Positions 23,364 through 34,080 of a stretch of DNA of 64,000 nucleotides are shown here, one piece after another (position 1 is the stretch's first letter; every line of letters starts with the position of its first letter). The translations under genes and the position numbers were made by a program. Source of the DNA: Chamaecyparis obtusa (lineage: Eukaryota; Streptophyta; Pinopsida; Cupressales; Cupressaceae). The DNA lies in NCBI GenBank assembly GCA_027943335.1, contig BSBK01003559.1, positions 620,001 through 684,000 on the forward strand, given 5' to 3'. Below the pieces are notes generated by a model. That model was not told where the DNA came from and searched no databases. It worked only from the letters and a program-made list of their open reading frames with translations.

Positions 23364-24617
23364 CCGACCTGTAGGGTGATTCCGTACAACCCCTATAGGC
23401 AAAGCAATGCCACACTTGCTTCAAGGGCCAAGAGCGGATGGAGACCGTCCAATCCATGGATCTTCAATCGGGAACCCCACCCCCTTTTTTCTTAGCATAA
23501 ATAGATAGAACCCCTTCTCCCAAAATAGATTAGAGAATGAGGCAGCCTGGAGTAGGGGCAAGCATTTACTAAGTGAGTAGAGCCCCCGAAAAAACCATGT
23601 TGGTAACTAAATGGCACTAAAGCATTCCAGATAGTTGTCGGTTTGATAGTCATATGACCTAAACTTTTTATAGTTGGGTTTATGGTCTACTAGGTAAATC
23701 TATTAAGGTCTCCCCCCCTATATCTATATCTAACTATATGGCAGTCATATGACCTAAAATTTGTCATCTGACAAATGAGAAAGCACGTGAAAGCCCTATC
23801 TATCTCGTTGGTCAAGTGGTATATGCCTGCATGTGCAATCCCTATCCCCCCATCTATATATGGATTGACTATCCTATCTAACTATCGATCGATTGATGGG
23901 GCGGTGATTTACTGAGATTCTTATCGGCCAAATAGATATAGAGGGCCCTCCTGCAAGTCTATATCTATCTGGGCCCCCCCTTCACCCAACTCTCTATTTG
24001 TGAAAATGGAGGGGAGGATGGGAAGCCAAATCCCATATGGAGATGAGGTAGGTTGTCGATCCTAGATAGAGATAGGTGGGGTTGAGTGCCTCCAACTATA
24101 GGGTGTCCCCAAGGATACAATACCCTAATCTCATCAAGGTCCATACAGCTACATCTATGCCATCAACTTGATCTGATCCAGGGATGTCATCCCATCAACT
24201 TGATCCAAGGATGCAATTAACAAGAGCATAACTTCTCCTCCCATCATGTAGCCCACACACCTCCCTATATTCCTCTCATGCCCACCCTATATTGATTTCC
24301 CGCCTCCTCGTGCCCACCACCAAACATTGAACCAACAGCTAGGGCCAACACCTAGAGATTCGATTGGTCGCCTTCCCTCGTGAACCTATCTCTCCCAAGG
24401 ACAAGGCATAGAGCTTGGGCTTGTATTTAGAAAGGAGGGTACACTACTCCTAGATATGACCTTTCACTGAAGCTTGAGACCTCCCTCAAGTTGAACCCCA
24501 TCGGGCACGTCTTCTTAAGTCTGAACTGTATTCATGCTTCTTAGCTCAATGAATTAAGGGTCAATGTACTTATTCAAGCTATTCGGTCGCCCATTATAAC
24601 CATAATTCCCCCCACCA

Positions 24618-24655
24618 CCCCATTAGAATAGTAGGGCCCCATAGAATAGTAGGGG
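24618..24655. repeat. Tandem pair of near-palindromic repeats
   Basis: Two 19-bp copies lie head to tail with no spacer: 24618-24636 (CCCCATTAGAATAGTAGGG) and 24637-24655 (CCCCATAGAATAGTAGGGG). A C-rich lead (AATTCCCCCCACC, 24604-24616) precedes them, as at 25004 and 18480, hinting at a longer unit. Confidence 0.8.
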
Positions 24656-24818
24656 TGTCAAGGATTGATCTCTTCTTCATCATGTCATGGCAAGGTGGAT
24701 TCTAGACGTAACAACCTTTGATTTCCTCCACACCCTTCATAGCCCCTCTCTTTATGTCATTTAGGGTGATGAAGCCCAAGGGATTCTATGGCACACCCAT
24801 GTTACGTATAGAATCAGG

Positions 24819-24837
24819 CCCCTTAGAATAGTAGGGG
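24819..24837. repeat. Near-palindromic dispersed repeat, best consensus copy
   Basis: CCCCTTAGAATAGTAGGGG carries perfect CCCC/GGGG arms. It is taken as the family consensus. Confidence 0.85.
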
Positions 24838-25056
24838 GGTTTTTGGGTCACGATAATCTACCTCTGCATGCACCAGAGGGGCAATCATGTCTGTGAGACA
24901 ATGTTGGTAGGTAGGATGTGAGTCGACTTGATGGTATATTACCTCTCCCCCCATCCAATTCAGTCGGGTCACTTTTGCTACCCGAACAGGGCCTAGACAA
25001 CATAATTCCCCCCCACCCTACTTGAGCTTTTAATAGGGGTGGGGTGTGCTTGAGGG

Positions 25057-25077
25057 CCCCTACTATTCTTCTATGGG
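25057..25077. repeat. Near-palindromic dispersed repeat copy
   Basis: The core CCCCTACTATTCT is followed by TCTATGGG. The right arm is extended and imperfect. Confidence 0.65.
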
Positions 25078-26818
25078 TAGTTCCAAAGATAGTGAGAAGC
25101 TCACCCTTCATGAGTATCAATCTCACCACTCTATTATATACATATATCTGGTTGCGGTTCCTCCCCACTTTTTCAATCAATGGCCCCACATTGCTAAGAA
25201 AAATGAGTCAATTGTCTTCATGGATAGTATTTATTTCCCTAACGCATGGGCTTGGAGGCAAAGGGAGTCCCTCTGCATCAAGCTTACATTTGGAAATCAA
25301 ACTGGTGAACATCATCCATTCAAACGAAACCAGCTTCTCTCACGCAAGTGTATCAGATAGGAATGGAAGCTAGTCAAATCAATGAATCGGAACCACTGCC
25401 TATTGATCTTTCTCCCTTGACCCTGTAGAACTCCTCCCCAGCCTAAAATTATATGGTGAATTGAAAGCACTCTCCTCCATCAAGCGAGATCGAGTAGCAT
25501 CTCATATACGTATCAATAGACAGTTGATAAATGGGAACAAATGCCATACGAAAATAGGAATTGAGGGAACAACTAGAATGATCGACTAAATACACAACTG
25601 ACACTTCAACTCTCATTGTTGGAATGACACTGCAATCACTATCCATTCTAGCTTCTTTCAATTCAAAGAGAAGAGATTCATTTCACACCCACCTCTGACC
25701 ACCTATGTTATATACATATCAACAAACACATGTGGGTGTACGAGATGCCCTTATAATAGTAGGAGATGTGAACTCGGAAAGAAATGAAACTACTAGCCCC
25801 CTGGACAACTGATGAGGATTCCAACTCGGCTCCACTCAACTCAACCTTCCTCCAAGAACTTGTTTGTTCATTCTTTGAGGTCCATATTCTTTAATTGGCG
25901 TAGGTCTAAGTGGAGATTTGATCTCCACCAACGCGGTTTATGGATCATGTGGCTAGTATCAAGGATACGCTTGGATGTGGGTCAGACCAGTTAGCAGGAT
26001 GACACGTTGGACACAATACTCTTTCCGCAGCAATAATGAGCCCACTAGCCCCATCTCCTCCCACCCACCCCATGTGAGGAACCATCTATGCATCAGTCTG
26101 AAGTACGAGATCTAGTAATGAGTCAAGGAGATAAGAGCACTGGATAGAAAATATGAACTTTCTCCTTTGCCACAACCCCCTACGACTTCTAAGGGCAAGG
26201 GGTTGGATGAACAAGGTGCTGGGGGAAAATACTAACCCCGCCCAAAAGGGCTGATAGAACCACCTGACTGCCCATAGATAGAAACAAATCAAGGCATGGA
26301 GAAAGGTGAGCACCATAGAACACTTGTGCAAAACACTTCCCACCATCCTAGGGATCACTCACTAGGAAGATGTGCTTGTGAGTTGCTCCCTCAGCATGTT
26401 GGTCACATAAGGACCCACCATTCACGCTACTTAGAGAATACTAGCCCTCCCACCCTAATGAGTGAACATGTGGTATGCCTGCCTCAAGGAGTGTTAGCCA
26501 CAGAGTAGCTGTCATGATAACACCAACAACATTGCTCAAATAGGAAAGGCAGGTTCCTTCCTCTAAACTAGCCTATAGATAGTAGGGGCCTCCCACCCAC
26601 CCAACCCAGTCCTCAGGCTGCTCCTGTCTTTAGTGCCAGTGGGGAATAGGGTGGTGTTCAGCTATAGAATAAATAGTTCAACAGTAGGAGTTCATCGGCA
26701 GGTGGTACACCTCCCTCTAGAGCCCTAAGTAAGCCATTGGGTTGTTGTGCCTTCCTGACCCCACTCACAATAGGCCTCTTCTATGAACCACTCACATGCA
26801 TTAAGGTACTCTAGTCAC

Positions 26819-27899
26819 TATATGCACCCTAAAATGGTCGCCTAGACTTTGGGCCCCATTTCTGCAATTTATCAAATCCCTGAATCAATATTTTCAAATA
26901 TCAACAATATCAATTATATCAATTTTCTTTGATCAAATCATAATCAATTCAATATTTCTTAAGGTTTGAGCCTTATTTAATTTAAAAAAAGAGAAATAAT
27001 AAAAATCTTATTTAATTAAGAGAATATGCTCCTTTTAATTAATTAAAAATCTCTTTTAATTAAATAATAAAATCATTTTATTTTATTAAAAAGAATTTCC
27101 TCCCCTTTTATTTAAATAAAAAATCTCCACTTTTCTTCTTATCCTTGTTGCACAAATAAAACATTTAATTCTTATTTATAAAGAAAAATAAAATAAAAAA
27201 TAAAAAGAAAAGTACTTTTGCCTCACATGGACATAAATTAAATGCTCAACATAAAGTAAATGCTTCTAATTTTCTTATTGGAGGATATTTGTGCACAAGG
27301 ATCAAGCTTCTTCTTTTTTCCATCGTTGATTAAGTATTTTGCCTCTTAATCTCCATGGTCCATTATTTTTCACTTCCTATAAAAGAAGAGCTCTCTTCCT
27401 CATTTTCACACACCATACATACTTGAATTATTATGCTACAGGTTTTCTAAGTCATCTTGAAGCTTTTGGAGATATTCTTGCATCAAGTTTTGAAGATTTG
27501 GAGCATCATTGGCATTCATCTTGCATCTACATCACATCCTAGCTTGCATCATAGTTGCATCATCATGGTATCATTTCCTTTCATGTTTTAGATTAATCTC
27601 ACATAGTTTAATTAGAGGGTTTGTAACTCTTTCATTTCCATCTTCATAGCTTAATTGCATCTTCATTCTCATAAGATTAATTTACATTCTCATATAGATT
27701 TGAATAGCATTGCATTCATTTGGAATCTCTCATTGTGTGGTTGACTAGCAAGGTCATGAGTTTATAGCTCTAGCTGAGAGCAATTTTACAAATCTTGCAA
27801 CTCCATGCATAGAGAGCTATGGATCGATTTGTGAGGGCTCATTCTTGAGTTTTCTTACATGTAAGGATTCATAGAAGTGTGACAATATTTTAGCACACA
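26819..27899 (+). repeat. 5' LTR of the young LTR element
   Basis: Its first dinucleotide is TA where the 3' LTR has TG, a single G-to-A change. It ends TAGCACACA. It is very AT-rich in its first half and contains a TATA box at 27379-27386. Confidence 0.93.
27379..27386 (+). promoter_or_regulatory. TATA box in 5' LTR
   Basis: TATAAAAG lies in a good sequence context about 560 bp into the LTR. The same octamer is kept in the 3' LTR at 36389-36396. It is the likely transcription-initiation element for the retrotransposon RNA. Confidence 0.6.
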
Positions 27900-27920
27900 T
27901 TTTTGGTGCCCACCATGGGG
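27900..27920 (+). other. Primer-binding-site candidate of young LTR element
   Basis: TTTTGGTGCCCACCATGGGG directly follows the 5' LTR. TGGYGCCC-type starts are common in plant Ty3/gypsy elements. I do not assign the tRNA. Confidence 0.5.
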
Positions 27921-30323
27921 AAACCCACTTTTTACATACTAGTTTTGATTATTTTTGGAGCAGACCCTTGGGCAGATTTGTTTGGAGATGAAAAACCCTA
28001 GATTTGAAAGATTTGATCATATCTCTCAAACGGCTTGGTATTTTGGTCTAAAATTTTTTTTGTAGGTTGGCAAATATCATAGAAGCTCCAAAAAAATTTT
28101 TAGAATTTTCGGAGGTGATTTGTATTTTTTATGATTTTTTCTTGATTTTTCATAAAAATTTGATTTTTGGCGTAAATCAGCATATTTTTTAAAAAATTTT
28201 ACATTTCTGGAAAGGTCTTGGAATTCTACAGGGGGTCCATTCATTGTGTTTTTAATTTAGAAATCATATCATAGCTCATTTGGTTAATTTATAAAAACTG
28301 ATATGTTTTGATAAAATGGGTCTCTAGAGCACAAATGAAAAGATTTTTTTGAAATTTTTACATTTTTGGAAAGCTCTTTATTTTTTGACAAAAGTCTCTT
28401 TTCTGCATTTTGGGTTTGGGGTCCGAATTCATGTGGTAAAAATCAGATCTTGTTGACTAGGTCAAATGCAAAAAAAATAAAATTTTGTGATGGGTATGCA
28501 CTTATTTTTCATTGTTCATTGCATGATATGAGTTATCATTTGGATTATTTGTTGGTTATCATTGCTCCTAACAATTGATTTTCAGATCTAACCCTAGGGT
28601 TTGCATAAGTTGGATATATATTGCATATCTTGTTTGCTTATTTTCTTGTCTTGTTCATTTGAATGTGCTCTTGCTTTCATGGAAAATGTTTAAAACAAAG
28701 CGTTGGACTTGAGGTACTTTGTTCCATCTCTACAACATTTAGATTTTGGGATTAAAATTGAACCTCTCATATTTTTGGCTTGAGTGTTTACATGCTTTCA
28801 TAGAACACATTTCAATTGATGCTCTTAATGGGAAATGAAAGAACATAGATTTGTTTTTCCAAGTTTGTGTAAGTGAATGCTTGTGTTTAAACCTTAAGTA
28901 ATTCTTGGTTCCAATATCAAATATTTCATTAAGTGATTGAGGGCATGGATTCATTCCTTGTTTACATAAGGAGTTAAATGCACCACTTTGTGGACTCACT
29001 CTATGTTTGCTTGGAAAGTTAAATATTTCATTGATTCAACCCTTTGTCATTTGTGAGTAGTATTGATAAGCAACTTTAGATTACTTGTGATTGATCTAGA
29101 TTGCTATCTTGGGTTATTGGACTCGCTAATCCGTCAGCTCCTCATTTTCGCCCTGTGGTTGCAAGATCAGTGCCACATTAAAGGGGAGGGGTCTACAGGA
29201 AAGAAGCGTTAATTGCTCCACTAGGCAACCCTTTTGTGCTTTTTGGAACTCACTTATTTTCTAAAGTGTGGACTCACTTTGAGTTGATGTGAGGAGTTAA
29301 ATGTTTCACTTTTGGACTCACTTTGAGTTGGTGTGAAGAGTTAAATGTTCCACTTTTGGACTCACTTTGAGTTTGTGTGAAGGGTTAAGTGTTCCACTTT
29401 TTTGGACTCACTTCACATTCTCTTGAAGGGTTAAATGTTCCACTTTTGGACTCGCTTCACATTATCTTAAAAGGTTAAATGTTCCACTTTTGGACTCACT
29501 TCACATTTACTTGAAGAGTTAAGTGTTCCACCTTTAGTGCTCTAAATACTTTTGATAGTGAATTACTTAATTTTTATTTCTAGAAGGCCTGCTTGGGGAC
29601 ACACCACCTCAAGGGACGACCTTAACTCCTGTGTTCCGACGGAGTATAAATATCGGGAGGTGAATCCAAAGACACCTCTCTTGGGAATTGAGTTTGATAT
29701 CACTCTTGGCTAAGCCTCAAAGAACTTTATACCTTTGAGAAGTGAAGGAGGAGATTTGGGTTACCATCTCCCCCCGGCTGTGTGATTTTGGATTCTTCTC
29801 ATCTACGGATTTGGGCCTCACGTACCTTGCGTATATCGAGGACTCCTTTTAGAAAGCCATGCATATCCTTGTAGACAGCTTGATAAGGTGTTGTTGTGTT
29901 CTAAGTGCCTGCTAAAACATTATCAAGAACATACACAAGTAAAATCTTTAAGGAGTAGTATACTAAGTCACTATCTCTATTCATGTGCAAGGTTGCTTTG
30001 TCCCTTGCTCATTGCTTGAAGACTATTTGCTTGAACTCCCTGGTTGTTGTTCTATGTGCTTGATCATCATTGTGAAATCTTTTGAAAGATCTATTTGGAA
30101 TATTGAAACTGAGTTTCGTCCTGCTGTAATGAGTTCTCCTTAGAAGCTTGGTATTCCTTGGTCAGTCCAGATCTCAGATCCTAGGTGCTGTCATGTTGCT
30201 CAACATCTCAATGAACATTATGGTATCAATTGCACAAGATGACTCTTAGTCTTCTTTTTTCCTCTCCATTTCTCATGTTCTTTTAAAGTCTTCTATTCCC
30301 ATGAGAAATTCTTCTTCTTCTTC
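27921..30323 (+). other. Long untranslated leader of young LTR element
   Basis: About 2.4 kb without a coding frame of note. It includes T-rich AT stretches (28020-28460) and the 44-bp tandem array at 29269-29536. Leaders this long are usual in large gypsy-type elements. Confidence 0.6.
29269..29536 (+). repeat. 44-bp tandem repeat, six copies
   Basis: Units start at 29269, 29313, 29357, 29403, 29447 and 29491, each opening TGGACTC(A/G)CTT and closing with GTT(C/T)CAC. The first three carry TTTGAGTT in the middle and the last three TTCACATT, so the array has two homogenised halves. Confidence 0.9.
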
Positions 30324-33032
30324 TTGATTTTTTTCCTCTTACTATCTAGTCTACCTTCTTCTATTCATCTATTCATTTCTTCCATGCTTGATTCCTCCTC
30401 TTCTATAACCATGAATCTTGACTATCTGATTTTGGAACCTTTATTAAGAATATATGATCTTGAGCTCATTGATGTATTTGAAAAGTGTTGTTCCTCCAAA
30501 ATTCTCATGAGTGATGAATTTATAGCAAAAATAAAAGAAAAGATGATTAAATCAGATGCCTTTGCTAGAATCATAAACATGATCATATCACGATCTTCTT
30601 CTTCCAAACATTCTTCATCATCTAAATCTTCTCATTCTTCTTCATCTTCCAAGTCTTATCATGACTCTTCCAGACATCATTTGAATTCTTCACTTTCTAA
30701 ATCTTATCATGATTCTTCTAAACACTATTCACATTCTTCATCTTTCAAATCTTATCATGACTCTTCTAAATATCATTCAAATTCCTCATCATCCAAGTAT
30801 TCTTCTTCCACTAGGTCTTCACCTTCCTCTTCTTCACAATCTCATTCTTCTTCTACTTCTTCAAAGAGTCTTACTTCTCTTCAGAAGACATACCATAAAG
30901 AGCAACGTGATAGTCCTTATGATGTCTCTTCCACAAAGAGTGACACTGCACCCACCTATGATGACTATGATGATGGACAATGTAGTGATGCCCATGAAAC
31001 TTCTATTCCTAAGCATCATCCTTGTGGTACACTTGTGATTTCTAAGGGGGAGTCATATTGGGTAGACTGTGATGGTGATCCATATGACTCTAAATTTGAA
31101 GAATTCTTTGATGATTTTTGCGAACAATACAATATTCCTACTGAGGAAGAGAAAATCTACTGCCCTGATTTCAAACATCAAAAGAATCTCTCCTCTAAAA
31201 GTTCTCATGCTGAAAATAAAGATGACACTCTCAAGAAAGATCATGTTAATGTTGAACCTTTGTCTTGTGATGGTTCCCTTCCATCCCCTACTTCCTCCAA
31301 TACCCATACATTTCCTAAAGCTTTTGAGTCTTCCAAATCTGTCACAAATTTTTCATCCAACAAAGATCCTAATGCTTTTCATGCAGTTCCCTATAGTTAT
31401 TCTCAAGGGCTACCTCTTAAAGAAACTCAAGCTAATCTTCCCTTGGTTGTGAATACTTCCAATAATGCTAAACCTAAAGAGCCTAAACCTTCATATGCTA
31501 TAATGCCTATTTCAGCTAGTCTTTTAGCATCTCCTCCAAAGTCTTCCATACAATTCCAACCTGCTTCCTTGTCCTTAGAAGTGGCTCCATGTCAAGAGGA
31601 CTCTAAAAATGATGAAGAAAAAAATATAAATAAATATCAAGATCAGGAACCCTCCATATCATCCAATTCTCTTCATGATGTATCTTCTCCATTACATGGT
31701 TCTTTTGATCCTCTACGCTCTTCCGCATTCATTCCACCATCTCCTAAGCAAGATCAAGCTACTAACACCATTGAGCTTATTGACAATCAAAATAACCTTA
31801 CCACACTTGCGCTTTCCAAAGATGATGTTTCCATTAAGGTTATTAAAAATGGTGTTGTTACTACCAATGTTAAGCCTATTGAAGATCAAGAAGCAAATTC
31901 TGCACTTGTGCTATCCAAAGGTCCTTGTCAAGATCAAAGCCCTCCATCTTCTTGTTCTACCATTCCATGCTCACTTCCACTTTCTACTCTTCCTAAATCT
32001 TCGCAAGCTTTGAATGATCCTATCAACGAAGTTGCTCCTATTCAAGATGTTCATGATCCTATTGAAAATCCTAATGCTCATTCTAAAGATGTTGATGTCC
32101 TTGGTTGTCATATAGATGTTGATGAACTTATTGATTATCCTTTTGCATCTTCCACATCCATCCTTGGACCTCCTCCACCAATACTAAAGGCTTCATGTCT
32201 TCCTTCCATCTTGGGTCCTTATGTCCCTTCACTTTCCCCTCCTAACTCTCCTAATTTTTCATCCATCTTGGATCCTTACATCCCTCCATCTCCTATCTTT
32301 CCTCAAGATCAACATAGATGCATACCCTTGAATCCTTTTCATCCACCCACCCATCTAAACCAGTCGTATTTTCCTTCTTCTTCCACAAGTCCCAAGTCTT
32401 TTGGAAGTAACTTGAATGTTCAATACAAGAAAAAGAACCAATACAAGAATTCATCAAAAAAAGAAGATCACCATGTCTCCTCTAATCGACATGGGGGCAT
32501 AAAGTCAAAAGAGATATCTAAGAAGAAAACTACAAGACAAGTATGGGTTCCAAAATCCATCATTGAAGATATTCTCTCTAAATCATCCAAAAGAAATGAA
32601 AAGCCTAAGGCTATATGGATTCCAAAGTCTCTCTTGAGAGAGTCTAATATTGAACAAAAAGTGAAGTTGACATTCAATCTTCCAAAGGTTTCCACTTCAT
32701 CTTCTTCCAAAAATATTCTTCAATTCCATGTGCCTGAACTGCAACCTCTACTAAACATTCGCCATATTCCTTCACGAATTCTTTCATTCAAATTTCCTCC
32801 ACCCTCTCGCCACCCTTCAAGGTGTGTGTTGATGTTGATCTTGCCTTCCTTTCCATCTACCCTTTCACAATCCTTCCATTCATTATCTTTCTACCTTCTA
32901 TCATTTTTCTCATTTTCCTATTTCTCCTATCTTCCAACCTCACTCGCTTTACATAAAACCTTATCCTCCATTTTTCTCTTCCATCTCCCTTTCCCTATCA
33001 GCATCTTTGAGCATATCATTTTGAATCCTTAG
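30324..33032 (+). CDS. 902-codon Ser/Pro-rich protein of unknown function in LTR element
   Basis: The frame is open without a stop for 902 codons, remarkable for a pol-less repeat. I do not recognise the family. The N-terminus has a helical, non-polar stretch (residues about 30-90). An extreme Ser/Lys/His-rich region follows, containing three 16-residue repeats (48-nt units at 30651, 30699, 30747). Then come an acidic part (about 210-300), a Pro/Ser-rich middle, and a basic stretch with two W-(V/I)-P-K-S motifs (about residues 738 and 764). The last 100 residues are hydrophobic and CT-rich, and may be read-through. Met21 is a plausible start because the first 20 codons look like T-rich leader. 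It may be a derived gag or the extra ORF of Ogre/Tat-like elements; neither is shown. Confidence 0.6.
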   Translation: MIFFLLLSSLPSSIHLFISSMLDSSSSITMNLDYLILEPLLRIYDLELIDVFEKCCSSKILMSDEFIAKIKEKMIKSDAFARIINMIISRSSSSKHSSSSKSSHSSSSSKSYHDSSRHHLNSSLSKSYHDSSKHYSHSSSFKSYHDSSKYHSNSSSSKYSSSTRSSPSSSSQSHSSSTSSKSLTSLQKTYHKEQRDSPYDVSSTKSDTAPTYDDYDDGQCSDAHETSIPKHHPCGTLVISKGESYWVDCDGDPYDSKFEEFFDDFCEQYNIPTEEEKIYCPDFKHQKNLSSKSSHAENKDDTLKKDHVNVEPLSCDGSLPSPTSSNTHTFPKAFESSKSVTNFSSNKDPNAFHAVPYSYSQGLPLKETQANLPLVVNTSNNAKPKEPKPSYAIMPISASLLASPPKSSIQFQPASLSLEVAPCQEDSKNDEEKNINKYQDQEPSISSNSLHDVSSPLHGSFDPLRSSAFIPPSPKQDQATNTIELIDNQNNLTTLALSKDDVSIKVIKNGVVTTNVKPIEDQEANSALVLSKGPCQDQSPPSSCSTIPCSLPLSTLPKSSQALNDPINEVAPIQDVHDPIENPNAHSKDVDVLGCHIDVDELIDYPFASSTSILGPPPPILKASCLPSILGPYVPSLSPPNSPNFSSILDPYIPPSPIFPQDQHRCIPLNPFHPPTHLNQSYFPSSSTSPKSFGSNLNVQYKKKNQYKNSSKKEDHHVSSNRHGGIKSKEISKKKTTRQVWVPKSIIEDILSKSSKRNEKPKAIWIPKSLLRESNIEQKVKLTFNLPKVSTSSSSKNILQFHVPELQPLLNIRHIPSRILSFKFPPPSRHPSRCVLMLILPSFPSTLSQSFHSLSFYLLSFFSFSYFSYLPTSLALHKTLSSIFLFHLPFPISIFEHIILNP

Positions 33033-33160
33033 TATATCAATGATTTATCCTTTCAAGGAGCATTATCTAAAAAGCTTGCTTTCTTCCAAAAAAAAGATAA
33101 AATTAAAAAAAATAGAAAAATGAAAAAGAAAAAAAAATGAAAAAAATTGAAAATGTGCCA

Positions 33161-34080
33161 TGGTGAAAACCTGGAAATAGACACCTTGGTAGCAAAAGTA
33201 AAGAGAAATAAATTCATCCTATGGTGAAAACCACTCCCTTGTGGCGCCTTGGATAAGTACCGTGATGAAAACCTGGCAATCAGACATCATGTGTAGTTCT
33301 TCTACATATTTCATCCATTCCATCTTCTCTCTTTGATCTTGGCAATGTTGATCTATACACGAACGTTTGGCTATCTTGTGAGCTATCTTATGATGGTCTT
33401 GCTTTCATTCCATTCTTGTTTATCCTTCATATTCATTTTTCTCTCTTCATTCTAGCCTTTTATTATCATTTTCCTCTTTGGTCTTGATCTAATATAAAAA
33501 AAGAGTAAAACACGATGCTATGAAGTCTCTTGACATGTCTACTCCTTTAGACTGCATCCTTTCCTGCTCTTATACCATGCCTTTGTGACTTATCTTATGC
33601 TGGCCTTTCATTGTTTTATCCAAATGTGTTTTGCATGATAATTTTTCCCTAGCTTGGGTACTCTTGAGGAGTTTGACCTTGAGGATTTCTTCCCTCCGTT
33701 CGCCTTCATTCTCCTTTCCTCCATCTCAGTCACCAGCTTGCTTATCCATCTTATTCTCCACATTGCTAGATATTGGGACTGCACGATGTGATCTTGCTTG
33801 GAAGTTTGATGCCTATTATGTGTGGGGGCATCCTTTGTACATATTTTATGATCCTGAAAAAATACCAAAAAAATTGATATATGATGCTGAAAAAATCCTA
33901 AAAAGTATAAAAAGTCCTAAAAAAATACAAAAAAATAAAAAATTCAAAAAATAAAAAAGAAAAAGTGCCTTGGTGAAAACTTGGAAACAAGCGCCTTGGT
34001 AGCAAAAATACAAAAAAAAGAAAAAAAAAAATTTGCAATAAAATCCAAGTGGTGAAAACCTGGAAACAGGCGCTACTTGA
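33161..34080 (+). repeat. Dispersed GTGAAAACCTGG cassettes and A-rich spacers
   Basis: Variants of GGTGAAAACCTGGAAA followed by AG(A/G)C(A/G)CCTTGGTAGC recur at about 33161, 33221, 33262, 33971 and 34050, separated by A-rich stretches (33100-33155, 33890-34035). They lie in the untranslated region after the long frame. Confidence 0.75.

Larger units (their letters stand above)
17901..26818. other. Organelle-like block, left part (candidate NUMT)
   Basis: The composition changes abruptly, with higher GC, many C or G runs of five or more, and no plausible long frames. More than 20 copies of a near-palindrome around CCCCTACTATT...AAGGGG are scattered here on both strands. The block continues at 36911 after the LTR element, with GTCAC duplicated at the junction. 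No known mitochondrial gene, rRNA, tRNA or group II intron domain was recognised, so mitochondrial origin rests on texture and on similarity in kind to the short dispersed Bpu elements reported from Cycas mitochondrial DNA. A nuclear repeat-rich origin is the alternative. Confidence 0.45.

Noticed and set aside
23795..23845. Possible tRNA (GTTGGTCAAGTGGTA-like stretch)
   Set aside because: It resembles a D-arm, but no acceptor stem, anticodon arm or T-arm could be paired around it.
25044..25373. Overlapping plus-strand frames of 104-109 codons in the organelle-like block
   Set aside because: No recognisable organelle or nuclear protein, two frames overlap, and the minus strand is also open. 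I could not support a gene.
29269..29536. CRISPR-like array
   Set aside because: The 44-bp units are contiguous with no unique spacers and lie in a plant retroelement leader.
30422..32710. Minus-strand and alternative plus-strand frames inside the 902-codon ORF
   Set aside because: Low-complexity shadows of the Ser/Pro-rich frame.
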